64,000 nucleotides of DNA from Apium graveolens (Eukaryota; Streptophyta; Magnoliopsida; Apiales; Apiaceae): assembly GCF_009905375.1 (NCBI RefSeq), contig NC_133655.1, positions 165,267,053 to 165,331,052 of the forward strand, in the 5' to 3' direction. Positions 11,615 through 23,957 of this stretch are shown piece after piece. The notes under the pieces are model-generated. The model was not told where the DNA came from, searched no databases, and was given only the letters and a program-made list of their open reading frames with translations. The stretch's first letter is position 1. Every line of letters starts with the position of its first letter. Both the position numbers and the translations under genes were made by a program.

Positions 11615-14544
11615 TTGGTCCATGTGGTAGACACCAGCAAAGAAGTTCCAGCACTAGAAGTGATTCCAGTTGTCAACGAATTTCTAGATGTCTTTCCAGA
11701 TGATCTACCAGGATTACCCCCCGACAGAGAAATTGAGTTTACAATTGATCTAGCACCCGGAATAGAACCAGTTTCTAAAGCTCCGTACCGGATGACACCA
11801 GTGGAGATGAAGGAATTGGAAACTCAACTGCAAGATCTTTTGGAGAAAGGAGTTATAAGACCCAGTGTATCCCCGTGGGACGCACCAGTACTGTTTGTCA
11901 AGAAGAAGGACGGGAGTATACGACTGTGTATTGACTATCGAGAACTGAATAAGCTGACTATTAAGAACAAGTACTCGTTGCCAAGGATCGATGATTTTTT
12001 TGATCAATTGAGAGGCGTTGTATGGTTTTCTAAGATAGATTTAAGATCCGGATATCATCAACTGAAGATCAAGCCTGAAGACATTACGAAGACCGCATTC
12101 AGAACTAGATATGGGCATTATGAGTTTCTAGTAATGGCATTTGGATTAACCAACGCACCAGCAACTTTGATGGATCTGATGAATCGAGTATTCAAAAAGT
12201 ATTTGGATAAATTCGTGATCGTGTTCATAGACGACATTCTGATCTATTCCAAAACAGAAGAGGAGCACACAAAGCACTTGGGGATAGTTCTGGAGATACT
12301 GCGACTGGATAAATTGTACGCAAAGTTTTCCAAGTATGAATTCTAGTTAAAAGAAGTACGATTTCTTGGGCACGTGATTAGCAATAAAGGAGTGGAAGTG
12401 GATCCAGCAAAGATTGAAGCCATAATCAACTGGGAGAAGCCAAAAATACCAACGGAAGTAAGAAGTTTCATGGGATTGGCAGGTTACTATAGAAGATTCA
12501 TGCAAGATTTGGCGAAGATAGCTACGCCATTGACAAAGCTCACCAGGAAGAATCAGAAATTTGAATGGGACGAGAAATGCGAAAAAAGTTTTCAAGAATT
12601 AAAGAATAGATTAGTATCTTCTCCAGTACTAGTCTTGCCAGATGAACAAGGAAATTTTGTGATCTATAGTGATGCGTCATACAAAGGATTGGGATGTGTT
12701 TTGATGCAACATAACAAAGTGATAGCCTACGCTTCAAGACAACTGAAACCACACGAAGAAAAGTATTCAACTCATGATCTGGAATTAGCATCTATAGTGT
12801 TTGCATTGAAGATTTGGAGGCATTATCTTTATGGAGAAAAGTACGAGATCTACACGAACCACAAGAGTTTGAAGTATATTTTCACCCAGAAGGAATTGAA
12901 CATGAGGTAGAGAAGATGGCTAGAACTAATCAAGGACTACGACTGTACTATCAACTATCATCCAGGAAAAGCAAATGTGGTGGCCGATGCTCTGAGCCGA
13001 AAAGAAAGGTTAAACATGATAACTTCATCTGAGGAATTGATCAAGGAATTTGAGAAGCTTGAAATAGAGGTCAGTACCCCAAGTATGTCTACAGAGGTGT
13101 TGTGTGCAATGTCTTTTCAACCAGAACTATTAGAGAAAATAAGAAGATGTCAGGAAGAAGTAATGAGCCATGAACGAGACAGTTTGACAGGAGAAGAGAT
13201 AGGAAGTCAAAAGGATGATAAAGGAATATTAAGATTTTCTTCCAGAATATGGATACCCAACGTAGCCGAGCTAAAAAATGATATTCTTCGAGACGCTCAC
13301 AACTCCAGATATTCAATTCATCCCGGGAGTACGAAGATGTACGGAGACTTAAGAGAAAATTTTTGGTGGCCAAGCATGAAGAAGGAAATTGTAGAATGGG
13401 TAAGTAAGTGTTACACTTGCGAGCGAGTCAAAGCGGAACATCAAAGACCCAGTGGACTGATACAGCCATTGGACATTCCAGAATGGAAGTGGGAGCATAT
13501 AGCGATGGATTTCGTAGTAGGATTACCGAGGACCAGGGCAAATCATGAGGCTATTTGGGTTATTATTGACAGATTGACGAAGTCAGCGCATTTTCTTCCT
13601 ATCAACGAGAGATTCTCAATGGATAAATTGGTACGGTTATATATTAAGGAAATTGTGACACGACATGGAGTTCCAGTATCCATAATTTCAGACAGAGATC
13701 CTCGATTTAAATCAAGATTTTGGAGAAGTTTTCAGGATTGTCTCGGAATGAAGATGAATTTGAGTACCGCGTATCATCCGCAGACAGATGGTCAAAGTGA
13801 AAGGATGATTCAGACTATTGAAGATATGCTAAGGGTATGTGCGCTAGATTTTGAAGGGATTTGGGATGAACATTTGTCATTGGTTGAATTCTCTTACAAC
13901 AACAGCTATCATGCCAGTATTGGGATGCCGCCTTACGAAGCTTTGTATGGGAGAAGATGCAAATTTCCAATCTGTTGGGAAGAAGTTGGTGAGAGAAAGA
14001 TTTTGGGTCCAGAATTGAACCAGCAGACGAAGGAGAAAATAGAACTCATTCGGAAAAGATTAACAGAAGCTCAAGATCGTCAACGCAAATATGCTGATCC
14101 TACCAGAAAAGATATGGAATTTGAAATTGGAGAAGCAGTGTTATTGAAGGTTTCACTTGGAAAGGTTTATCAAGATTTGGAAAGAAAGGGAAGCTGAGTC
14201 CGCGTTATGTTGGCCCTTTTGAGATTTTGAAGCGTGTGGGAAAGGTTGCTTACGAATTAATGTTACCACCTCACATGCAGCATATTCACAACGTGTTCCA
14301 CGTGTCAATGTTGAAGCGTTATTTGCCTGATTCCAATCATGTGATAGAATATGAGCCAATCGAGATTCAGCCAGATTTATCTTTTGTAGGGCAACCAGTG
14401 CAGATTTTAGATAAGAAAGAAAGAATACTTAGGAATAAGTCTGTATCTTTAGTGCGAGTCTTGAGGAGGAATCCCAAGGTTGAAGAGTCGACCTGGGAGT
14501 TGGAAAGCGAAATGCGATCCAAGTATCCTCATTTATTTTCTTAG
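11615..14544 (+). pseudogene. pol: Element C pol: RT, RNase H, integrase, chromodomain-like end
   Basis: One frame runs from 11615 to about 14156. RT motifs: [42 protein letters not shown] and catalytic FIDD at 12224-12235. A TAG at 12344-12346 interrupts the RT-RNase H junction. RNase H shows [18 protein letters not shown] and [23 protein letters not shown] at 12908-12910 follows KELNMR. Integrase has the HHCC finger (about 13298-13430), Asp in AMDFVVGLPR, and Asp and Glu in SDRDPRF and GQSERM with 35 residues between. A 1-nt loss near 14156 shifts to the last frame (14190-14544), with [16 protein letters not shown] and a chromodomain-like block ending [18 protein letters not shown]. Confidence 0.92.
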
Positions 14545-14568
14545 GCTGATTCTGAGGACAGAATCATG

Positions 14569-14583
14569 TTAAGGGGGGAAGGA
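14569..14583 (+). other. Polypurine tract of element C
   Basis: A purine run with six consecutive G (AAGGGGGGAAGGA) abuts the 3' LTR and would prime plus-strand DNA synthesis. Confidence 0.85.
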
Positions 14584-17500
14584 TGTAATATCCGAGAAAA
14601 TTATGCGAATATTATATGTTAAATAAATAAATTTGGTGTGTTTTATAAATTTAAAGTAATTATTGCCATGATATGAGATGTTATAGCTGTTATGTGTGTT
14701 TCTATGCGGGCCAGAAAATTTTTTGATTGATTAAAATGTGTTTAAACTGCAATTATATGAATCGATATGCAATTCGAACTCGTAATTATTTGCATATTTA
14801 TTAAGGTACTCGTTTTATTTTATTTTACGCTTGTTTCAATGCATTTTATGTGTTATCGGGTTTTTCTGGTAATTTAGGGATCGTTCCTATTTTTCAAAAA
14901 TATCGGACCGGGACCCCACCGGGACGACAAACCCCACAAAATCCGTGTTTTCATTTTTATAAAATTATTCGTATTTCAAATACCCTTTATTTTTGTATTT
15001 TTGAATTATTCGCAATTTTTGGGAAATTTTGACATTAATTTTGTATTTTATCGTTTTTAAAATTATTTCCCGTAATTATTATTTTGGGGCCCTAATTATT
15101 ATAATTAGGGGATAAAAACACCCTTAATTTATTTTGGGATATAATTTTTGTAAAAATATAAATAGCCCATTATTTCTTTTTAATTCATTTTAAGTTCATT
15201 AAAAACAAAAATCAAGAATATAATTTTGGGGGTAAAATCTTGTCAAGAACATAAATCCAGTGATATTGGGAGTTCTAGGAATCCTCTGTTGATGCTCTAC
15301 ATACCAAAATATCCTCTCGACGAGAGCTTTCTATTGGTATCAATATTTTGATTTGAGGTGTCGTAAATCGAAAAATCGATTTTTATACTTTTGTTCTTGA
15401 ATTCGCTTTTGAGTTTTGAGTGATTGTTGATTGTTTTTGTTGTTACCAGTAGTTTTAGATGATGATTTCCAGTTGATTTGACTATAAGTTTGTGTTGTTT
15501 GATGCCCGGAAGGTTGAAGTCGAGCTTTAAGTTTTGTTGGTTTTTCAAATTGATTTTACTGATTATTATGATGTTCTTGATGGTTGTTATTAATTTGAAT
15601 AGATTAAGAATGATATTGGCTTTGATTTGGTACCAAAAATTCTGTTTTTCGTTTAGTTTTTGGGATCGTCGGATTGTTCCTTCGAGCTCGCCGGCGTTCG
15701 GCTGAGACTCGACGGAATCGACGACTTCAACGTCGATTTAAGCAGTTGATTGTTCCTGTGATGTTGTAAGTTGTTTTAAAACGAAACCAGAGCAAAGTGC
15801 GAAGCTGAGCCATGTGTTTTGGCCGGAAATTGATCGCCGGAATCAGTTAAACCATCGCCGGAATCTGGGGATTTCCCAGAAACCGGTGGGAAGTTCTTCC
15901 CGACCCGGTTGATTCTTTTAACCCGATTTCGACCCTGTCTCTTGACCCGTGTTCGATCTGTTTTCCCCCAACTGCAAACCCAAAAGTTTGTTTATGCATT
16001 TACTTTTTATAATTTATTTTAATAGCATTTTCTAAATTCCAAAAATCATTTTGTTTATATTTAAAAAAAATCATTTACTTATTATTTTTAATTCTAAAAA
16101 TTATTTTCTTAATTATTTTAAATTCCTAAAATTATTTTCTTTAATTATTTTGAAAAATAAAATTTGATTTAATTATTTATAATTTATTTTAGTTAATTAT
16201 TTATGAATTTAATTAATCAATTAAAAATTAATTAATCAACTAATTTTATTTATAAATAGTTAAATAAATGTAAATTATTTATAATTAATTCAAATAATTC
16301 CTAAAAATTATTTATAGGCTTTTAAAAATTACATTTTGGTATTTCAAAGTCAATTAATATTATTATTAATTGATTTAAATCTATTTATTTCTTATTTTAT
16401 TCATAATAATTAAACCGTTCGTCCGTTTAATACAAAAGGAACGCGTAAAGACTCAGAAAAATATTGCGCTTTCAATGAAAACACTTTTGAGACCTAATTT
16501 CTTTTGTATTGCAATGTCATTTAATTTGTGTATCAGTTGAGTCGGTATTTGATCGATAAATGCTAATATTGACCTGATTTTAATTCTGAATGCCCTAGGA
16601 CGTATCTTTTAATGATCTGACTTATGTATTACATGAAGTATATGATTACGTGTTATACGAATGCCATGATTATGTGTAACGTGATATACATGCTATTTGT
16701 TTACAGTTTTAAAATGCCATGCTAGTTATAAACGATAGGGTAGATGTCAAGACGTATAGTTATGTCGCTTGAGTTTGGTTCTGTCAATTAAGATAGTTCT
16801 TTTGTTTATAGAATCGAGTAGCAAGGAGTGCGGTCAAGTGTTAGACGGAGATAGTAGCCAGCAGCTATAAGCCAGGGTTTTGGTGAAAAGTTAGTGAGTA
16901 TACCAGGCAAGTATTCTCCCCTATTCTAAATTCAGAATAACTTCTTGTTTTATATATCCAAATATAAGAACTGTTTATGAATACTCTGATAGCATATTGA
17001 ATATCAATACTCCTATATTTATTGACATTCTCTTATTCTAGCAATCATTTTACTAAGAACCAATCTTTTGAATCGATAGATAGTGAATAACTATACTATC
17101 CGGATATACTCTATACAGTGAAACTTTGAATTGAGATTAGCGAATAACTAATTGTTCTGGTTATTTCGCCATCAGTTGTTCAGATAACTCCGGACCATGT
17201 GACATGGGGAGTTGAAGGGATAAGGATGTCATTAATTCGACTCCTTTAATCAAAATTATTTTGTGAATTGATTCTTGGTTAGCGTAAGAGGCCGAGGCAC
17301 CGGTCCAGCGTGAATTATTATACGAAAGTGTAATATCTTGCTAGGCGAATATATGCCTTCTTCATGGATATCCAATAGGTACGGTATGGTTGCGGGATAT
17401 CAATACCTATATTTACGGTATGGCTGCGGGATACCGGTGTTGTTTCGTGACTGATAATCAGGAACAACATAGTGCATAATTGTGTTTGATTAAATTGTCG

Positions 17501-17953
17501 CTTAAACTTTAAAGTTTATATCAGCTTGGACTCTTACTCAGATATTGTTATTGTTGTTCACTTACAAACTTTATATTACTTGTTGAGCATCTTTTCGCTC
17601 ATACTTGTTTATTAATCTAATCTTTCAGCTAAACCGGAGCAGGCTTGAGTTCCAGGTTTGATTAGAGGTTAAGCGCTTGTTAATAGTTTGGTGTGTTTTC
17701 CAGGTAGATAGTTTGGGACACTTGAATAGTATAAAGGTTTGTAATAAAATTTGAATAAGTTGTAAAACTAATTAGACTTATGGTTTGTAATAACATTTGG
17801 TTTGTATTAGTGCCTGTTCCATACTATAACCTGTGATCGATCCAGTTGCATGCAAGGGGTCATATTTATTATATTATTCCGCTGTGATTATTTTATTTTG
17901 GTTTAATGGCTAATGACCCCCAAATCTAGACCCCGGGTTTGGAGGGCGTCACA
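14584..17953 (+). repeat. Element C 3' LTR
   Basis: It matches 6133-9497 throughout, with single-base changes and small indels, and ends GGGCGTCACA just before the AAGGA duplication. TATAAATA lies at 15157-15164. Confidence 0.95.
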
Positions 17954-17958
17954 AAGGA
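17954..17958. other. Target site duplication of element C, right copy
   Basis: AAGGA, identical to 6128-6132. Element B resumes here. Confidence 0.93.
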
Positions 17959-19657
17959 TCATGGAGGAGGATCCAGTTCTAGAAATCAACTTCCATCTGC
18001 AAGGAAGTGGACCAAATCACATACACCTGACTTGATAATTGGAGATCCTGAAGCAGGTGTCACAACTAGAAATGTAATATCAAATGAATGTCTATATCAC
18101 TCTTTTCTATCTCATACTGAACCAAAAAAAGTGGAAGAAGCACTTCAAGATGCTGATTGGGTGCAAGCAATGCAGAAAAACTTAAATGAATTTGAAAGAA
18201 ATAAAGTCTGGACCCTAGTACCAAGACCAAAGAACAGATCAGTTGTTTGCACAAAATGGGTGTTCAGAAATAAAACTGACAGTGATGGCATAATTACAAG
18301 GAACAAAGCAAGGCTGGTTGCTAAGGGTTACTCTCAACAGGAGGGTATTGATTATGATGAAACATTTGCACCAGTTGCTAGAGTGGAAGCCATAAGAATC
18401 TTTTTGGTTTATGTTGCTCACAAAAAGTTTAAAGTCTTTCAAATGGATGTGAAAAGTGCTTTTCTCAATGGAGAATTGGAAGAGGAGATATATGTTGAAC
18501 AACCTCCAGGTTTTGTAGAATCAAAATTTCCAAATCATGTCTACAGGCTTGACAAAGCACTTTATGGCCTTAAGCAAGCTCCAAGAGCATGGTATGATAC
18601 TTTAGCTCAATTCCTTTTGGAAAGTGGGTTTCACAGAGGCACAATTGATAAAACATTGTTCTACCTCAACCATGGAAAGGACTTACTTCTGGTATAGATA
18701 TATGTTGATGATATCATATTTGGATCTACTAATGCTAAGCTCTGTGAAAGATTTGCAAAGCTAATGCAGTCAAGATATCAAATGGGTATGATGGGAGAAC
18801 TTAGTTATTTTCTAGGACTTCAAGTCAAGCAAAATGAAGAAGGTACTTTTATTTGTCAATCAAAGTACACCAGAAATTTACTGAAGAAATTTAGAATGCA
18901 AGACAGTTCAACTGCATCCACTCCCATGGCCACTGCAACCAAGTTAGATAAAGATACTGGTTTATCAGTAGATATTACTAACTACAGAGGTATGATTGGC
19001 TCTTTACTCTATTTAACTGCAAGTAGACCTGATATCATGTATGCTACCTGTCTTTGTGAAAGATTTCAGGCTGATCCAAGAGAACCTCATCTAATAGCTG
19101 TGAAAATAATTTTCAAGTACCTCAAGGGTACAGCTGATCTAGGATTGTGATATCCTAGAGAATCGGATTTTAAGCTAATAGGTTACTCAGATGCAGATTT
19201 TGCAGGATGCAAAATAGACAGGAAAAGCACAAGTGGAAGCTGCCAATTTCTTGGAGGCAGATTGGTTTCTTGGTTTAGCAAGAAATAGAAATCAATTTCC
19301 ACATCAACTGTAGAAGCAGAATATATTGCTGCAGAAAGCTGTTGTGCACAGATTCTTTGGATGAAGAATCCGTTACTGGATTATGGGTTAGAATTTTCTA
19401 AAATACCTATTTACTGTGATAATCAAAGTGCTATTGCTATGACAGGTAATCCAGTTCAACACTCAATGACAAAGCACATCAGCATAAGGTACCATTTCAT
19501 AAGGGAACATGTGATGGAAGGTATAGTAGAATTGCATTTTGTTCCAACAGATCAACAACTAGAAGATATCTTCACAAAACCACTATGTGAAGCTACTTTT
19601 ACAAGACTGTTAAATAAACTTGGAATGGTTTCAGGTTATTTCTCTAAATCTGCTTAG
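17954..19657 (+). pseudogene. pol: Element B pol, second part: reverse transcriptase and RNase H
   Basis: The copia RT-RNase H region is in one frame throughout, interrupted only by three stops: TAG 18695-18697, TGA 19148-19150 and TAG 19286-19288. RT motifs: [62 protein letters not shown] and catalytic YVDD at 18701-18712, directly after the first stop. RNase H: YSDADFAGC, STSTVEAEYIAAESC and the near-terminal DIFTKPL. All three stops are one transition from the codon usual in the family, as expected for decay by cytosine deamination. An apparent upstream extension in the same frame belongs to the C LTR. Confidence 0.93.
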
Positions 19658-21137
19658 TTTTCCATTCTCATGCATCAGACTTTATGATCAGTATTTACAG
19701 TTTGTCTTATCTTCATGTAATTTGTATTTAAATTGAAATACATTAAATGCTGATTGTTATCTGATGTGGATCTATATACTCTGATAGTGATTTGAATGTT
19801 CTGTGACTATTCAATCCAATGAGGATTATTGTGCTAGATGCTAACCAAATAGTCTTTAACATACTAGTCCCATGTTTGAATTAGTTGTTTATGTGGAAAT
19901 TCATTAACACAAGCAAACTCTGATTTTGAGCTTAGTCAAATTTACTTTGTGTATCTTATTACTAAGTCACAAACTAGATTCTTGCTTCTTATCTGTCAAA
20001 TTCTGATGTCATTAAATCTTAAGGATGAACTTAATGCTGATAAGCCTCACTTATCAAAGGAAAAGAAAAGAAAAATAAAGTCATGTACTCCTTTGAGATC
20101 TAGAGTAAATATGTGGAAGGGAAGACCCAAGTGCATTGCTGGTATTAAGTAATATCCATTAGAAAAGCAAATAAATTTTTCTTGGTGACTTTTCACATTC
20201 TCTAATTACTGGAGAAATGCTCTAATAATAGCATAAATTCTGATAAGCAGTTGTGACTCACTTACACTGAGAAGCCACTGTAAAAAGGAATTTCAATAGA
20301 TGCATAAAATGAGCACAAACATTTGAGGTGGACTCATGCACAATTTTATCCTATAGTAGACTTCATTATTAATGACAGTTTTTAAGCACTTTTCTTAATT
20401 ATGCCTTATTTCTAAGATAACTAAAGTTTATCAGACTTTAATCTTTATCTGGCATTTTGCTAATGCACACACTCTCACTCCATATGAATAATGAAAATTA
20501 CTGTAGTGATTAAGTTGTTTTTGACAAACAGTTAAGTGTCATTTGCATAAATTGTGAGGACAAGTTCTGATGGAAGTTCTGATGATTAAACTCTGAAGAA
20601 TCAAGTCAGTATTTGTATGAAGAATCACAGGTACAAACATTCACTTTTTGAGTACAGAAGCCATGTTCTGATGACTGTTAAAATATGATAATAGTCAAGT
20701 TCTGATATTAAATTCTGATGGAAACTCTGATGCTTACATGGCATTATTCTTTACTTGACTTATTTGTGCTAAATACTATAACGGTCATATTTAATCAGAA
20801 TATATTTAGGTAAGATAAAAATAGTCATAATAATTTGGGTTAGTGGTAAATGTGTTTGTCTTGAAAAACTGCATGCGCACAGTAATTATTACTTATTTCT
20901 CATGCCCGTTAACTCCTGCTTTAACTATTGACTGTTCACATATTGCCTAAATCATTACACATCGGTCTAGGGAGACGCTCATTAAGTTAATTCTACACTT
21001 AGTCATTAATCAGTCCTTTAGTCCTTTGATATTCCATTGGCTATTTAACAGCCATTTCATCTCAGACAAATCATCTTCTATTCTCACACAAAATTATTCT
21101 CTCTCTTTTGATTCTCACCATTTTCTTCCTTCATAAA
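19658..21137 (+). other. Element B spacer between pol and accessory ORF, rich in the TTCTGAT word
   Basis: Non-coding stretch of about 1.5 kb. The word TTCTGAT(G) or CTCTGAT appears repeatedly (about 19780, 19918, 20000, 20560, 20573, 20664, 20700, 20715, 20727). A 67-codon ORF at 19949-20152 shows no recognisable motif and is probably chance. Confidence 0.65.
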
Positions 21138-23529
21138 ATGGTTCTTGTAAACATGTTTATGAACTATGAAAACTTCAACGTCGAGTTCAGTTGTGGTGAC
21201 TGGGAATAGGAATGGCACATAACCGCCATTTCTGATGAGATATAGAACTTGGTTCCACAAGAGGTTCAGACAAATCTCTTGTCTTTCAGATGGACTATCA
21301 ACTCCATCTTGATCACTTGGAAGAAGAATGGAGAGAGGCTCTTCTTCAGCAAGAACGGATCATCCGTCTTGCAGTGCTATTTGTCAGCAGCATGAGGAAC
21401 TAATCTTAGACTAGGATTATCTTGTAATCTTTTGCATGTAATCTACAAATTTCATATAATGTACTCTTTTGATATGTTAACAAAATTTCTTTTAATTGCA
21501 AATCTTTGTTTATCTCATATTATATGTATGTGAATATTCTCATTGAAACCTGTTAATCTTTACTTCATCTACTTGAACTTTATTTCTTGATGAATGTTTT
21601 GATTAAAATTGTGGTTACTAATAATTTGTGCTGATTTGATAAACAAATGTTGAATTTGAATCGACATATCCTAAGTTACACTTGAAAAGAAGCAATTGAG
21701 AAAACTCAAGAGAAGCAACATGCCCAAATTTCTGAGATCTGTCAAATCAAGCTTCTCAACAGGCTCAATTGAATGATATTCAATCTTCAGTAGAACTTCT
21801 TCTCTCACTTCTACTATCAGATGATGCCAAAAAGGGGGAGAAGATAGTTAAGTCCAAATGCTCTAATGATCAATTTCTGAAGAAGAAAGATGATGAAGCT
21901 GATGAGCAGGGAAACCCTAGCTAGGGTAAAGGTCAAGTTCAGGGAAAAGAGCAGAGCAGCAAAGTTTCTTCAGGGACACTAATTGCTAATGCAAGCAAAT
22001 ATTCTACTCAAAAGAAGACAATTTCTGAAGTTGCTTAAACTCAAAATCTAATAGCAAGTATTGAAACTCAAAATCTGATATCAAGTTCTGATGAGAAAAA
22101 TCTGATGATAAAGCCTGATGTTCTGATACAAGGTGGAAGTCAAGATTCTCAAAAGTTCATGCAAACTCTGAAGCTCAGGGGAAAGCAAACAACAGTCTAC
22201 TACAAGGATCCCAAGATTCAGACACTTGATGAGGAAATTGCTAGAAGATTGTTTCTGAAGCATAATCTCAAGGAGGAAGAAGCTATATTCAAAGCTGAAA
22301 AGAAAATTCTAAAGCCAAAAGCTTCTGTTGCAAAGAAACCTCCAAGGCCTAAGGTAAAAGGCATTGTGATCAAGGAGAAGTCACAAACTGAGGCATCTAA
22401 AGCCAAGACTAGATCATAGATTGAGATTGATCCCAAAGACAAAGGGAAAGGAAAAGTTGATGAACCAATCAAGCCACATGAGATGAAAATTCCTCAAATT
22501 CTGATAAAACCTGTGTGCAAAATGGTTCAAGTTATTGATGACACACTTACTGAAGATGAAGATGTTCAAACTCTGAAAAGAAAGAAGATTTCTGAAGGAT
22601 CAAAGACAACCTCTGACGAGGCTCAAGTTGTTCAGAGTCAAGAATAACAATCTATAACAGAAACAGCAAGTTCTGATAAAGTTATCAAGTCAACCTCTGA
22701 TAGTGCTCAAGTTGATTTAGACAAAATGGAAGTAGCTGATAAAAAGAAACTTCTGTGGAAAAATGTCAAACCATCAGATCCAAAGAAAAGTCAATTACTG
22801 TCTACTTTCATGACTATTGGGTTTAATGCTAGAGAACCAAGAGACATGGCTGGACAAGGTTCTGATGAAGCAAAGATTAAGACAGGAGTTGAAGTTGCTA
22901 CTAGAGATCCATTTCTATTGAGTGACAGACCGCTTGAAGATGTTACACAGAAACATCTTGATAAGGTTATCTCTGTTTAAGTGGTACTGGATGCTCATGA
23001 TAAGCACAATGTTAAGGAAAATCTGTATCTATTTCTTGAAGATGGAAGGACATATCAAATGTCAGAATCAGATATGTTAAACAAATCACTGAAATAACTT
23101 TAATTTTTTCATTACCTTTTAGAGGTAAAGTCTAATATTACTAGGAGATGGTCAAACTTCATATTGAAGACCATCAGAGATAAAGTAAGAATATTTGGTT
23201 CAAGAGTTACAGAATTCATTCCTAGTATTGTTGAAAATGACGGAAGTAAGATTCCAATGAAGAAGAATTCTGCTAAGCTTGAAGTGTTACTGAATGAGAA
23301 ATGTATGTGCTACAATGAAGATTCTTCTCATCCTAGTGTAATAAGACTGAATGATGATTTGAAAAGAAACCATATCTCTGCTTTAAGGACTGCAATATAT
23401 CAGATTGGAAGTCAGAATGAAGAGATGAAGCAAGTCAAGACTACACTCTCTCAAGTCCTGAGGATTAAAGAAGAAAAGCTGATATCAAGCTTTGTCAAGA
23501 ATCATCATGGATTCAGATTGACTCAGTGA
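21138..23529 (+). pseudogene. Element B accessory ORF region, heavily degraded
   Basis: An ATG at 21138 opens MVLVNMFMNYENFNVEF, soon stopped. Fragments follow at 22105-22419 (Lys-rich; KPPRPKVKGIVIKEK), 22726-22980 and 23164-23529 (with RDKVRIFGSRVTEFIPSIVE). Position after RNase H and before the polypurine tract matches the accessory ORF of SIRE-type elements and of A. The nucleotide word TTCTGAT recurs here too (about 22040-22690). I do not recognise a domain with known function, and the coding frame cannot be fixed over the whole stretch. Confidence 0.5.
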
Positions 23530-23656
23530 GATTGGTAAAAGCTACAAGGACTGTAATTTGTAGTTAGTTATCTAGTTAAACTCTTATTGCATTTGTACTT
23601 AAATATTTTTGACATCATCAAATCTATTAACTTGTATATTTTCCATAATTTACAAG

Positions 23657-23667
23657 TTGGGGGAGAT
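23657..23667 (+). other. Polypurine tract of element B
   Basis: TTGGGGGAGAT directly precedes the 3' LTR start TGTTAG. Confidence 0.8.
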
Positions 23668-23957
23668 TGTTAGATATATTTGAGATGTCATGTCTAATAT
23701 GATTTATGTTTAGTTTTCAGAACTTAACAACAGGACAAATCAGGACTTACTGAAATCAGGGCTTACTGGAAGTCAGAACTTAATATCAGAACTTAAGGAT
23801 ATATCAGAACTTAAGTGCGGGAGGACTTACAGTTAAGGAAGGAAGTTGATTTATAGTAGAAAATCGAGACTAAATAAAAGAAGATATGCATGGAAAGAGT
23901 TAGAAGACTGGAAGACTTGTTGAAGATATCTGATTGATATATTTTAGGAGACATAAT
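23668..23957 (+). repeat. Element B 3' LTR, first half
   Basis: It matches 1508 to about 1795 with about a dozen differences and a 2-bp indel. It is cut at 23957 by element D; the last five bases ATAAT are D's target duplication. The second half is 29139-29417. Confidence 0.94.

Larger units (their letters stand above)
6133..17953 (+). mobile_element. Element C: Ty3/gypsy, Tekay/Del-like, inserted in element B pol
   Basis: This is a full-length 11.8-kb gypsy element with unusually long LTRs (3365 and 3370 bp), a tRNA-Met primer site, gag, protease, RT, RNase H, integrase and a chromodomain-like C-terminus. The order RT before integrase defines gypsy; the C-terminal block after integrase and the Gag type suggest the Tekay/Del chromovirus lineage. 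LTRs differ at about nine of the first 290 bases by hand count. At least three in-frame stops and four frameshifts or small deletions disable it. Confidence 0.93.

Noticed and set aside
17939..17953. ORF start MEGVT upstream of B RT
   Set aside because: These codons belong to the end of the C LTR, so the apparent start is an artefact of the insertion.
19949..20152. 67-codon plus-strand ORF between B pol and accessory region
   Set aside because: No recognisable domain, and it lies in a motif-rich non-coding spacer; likely chance.
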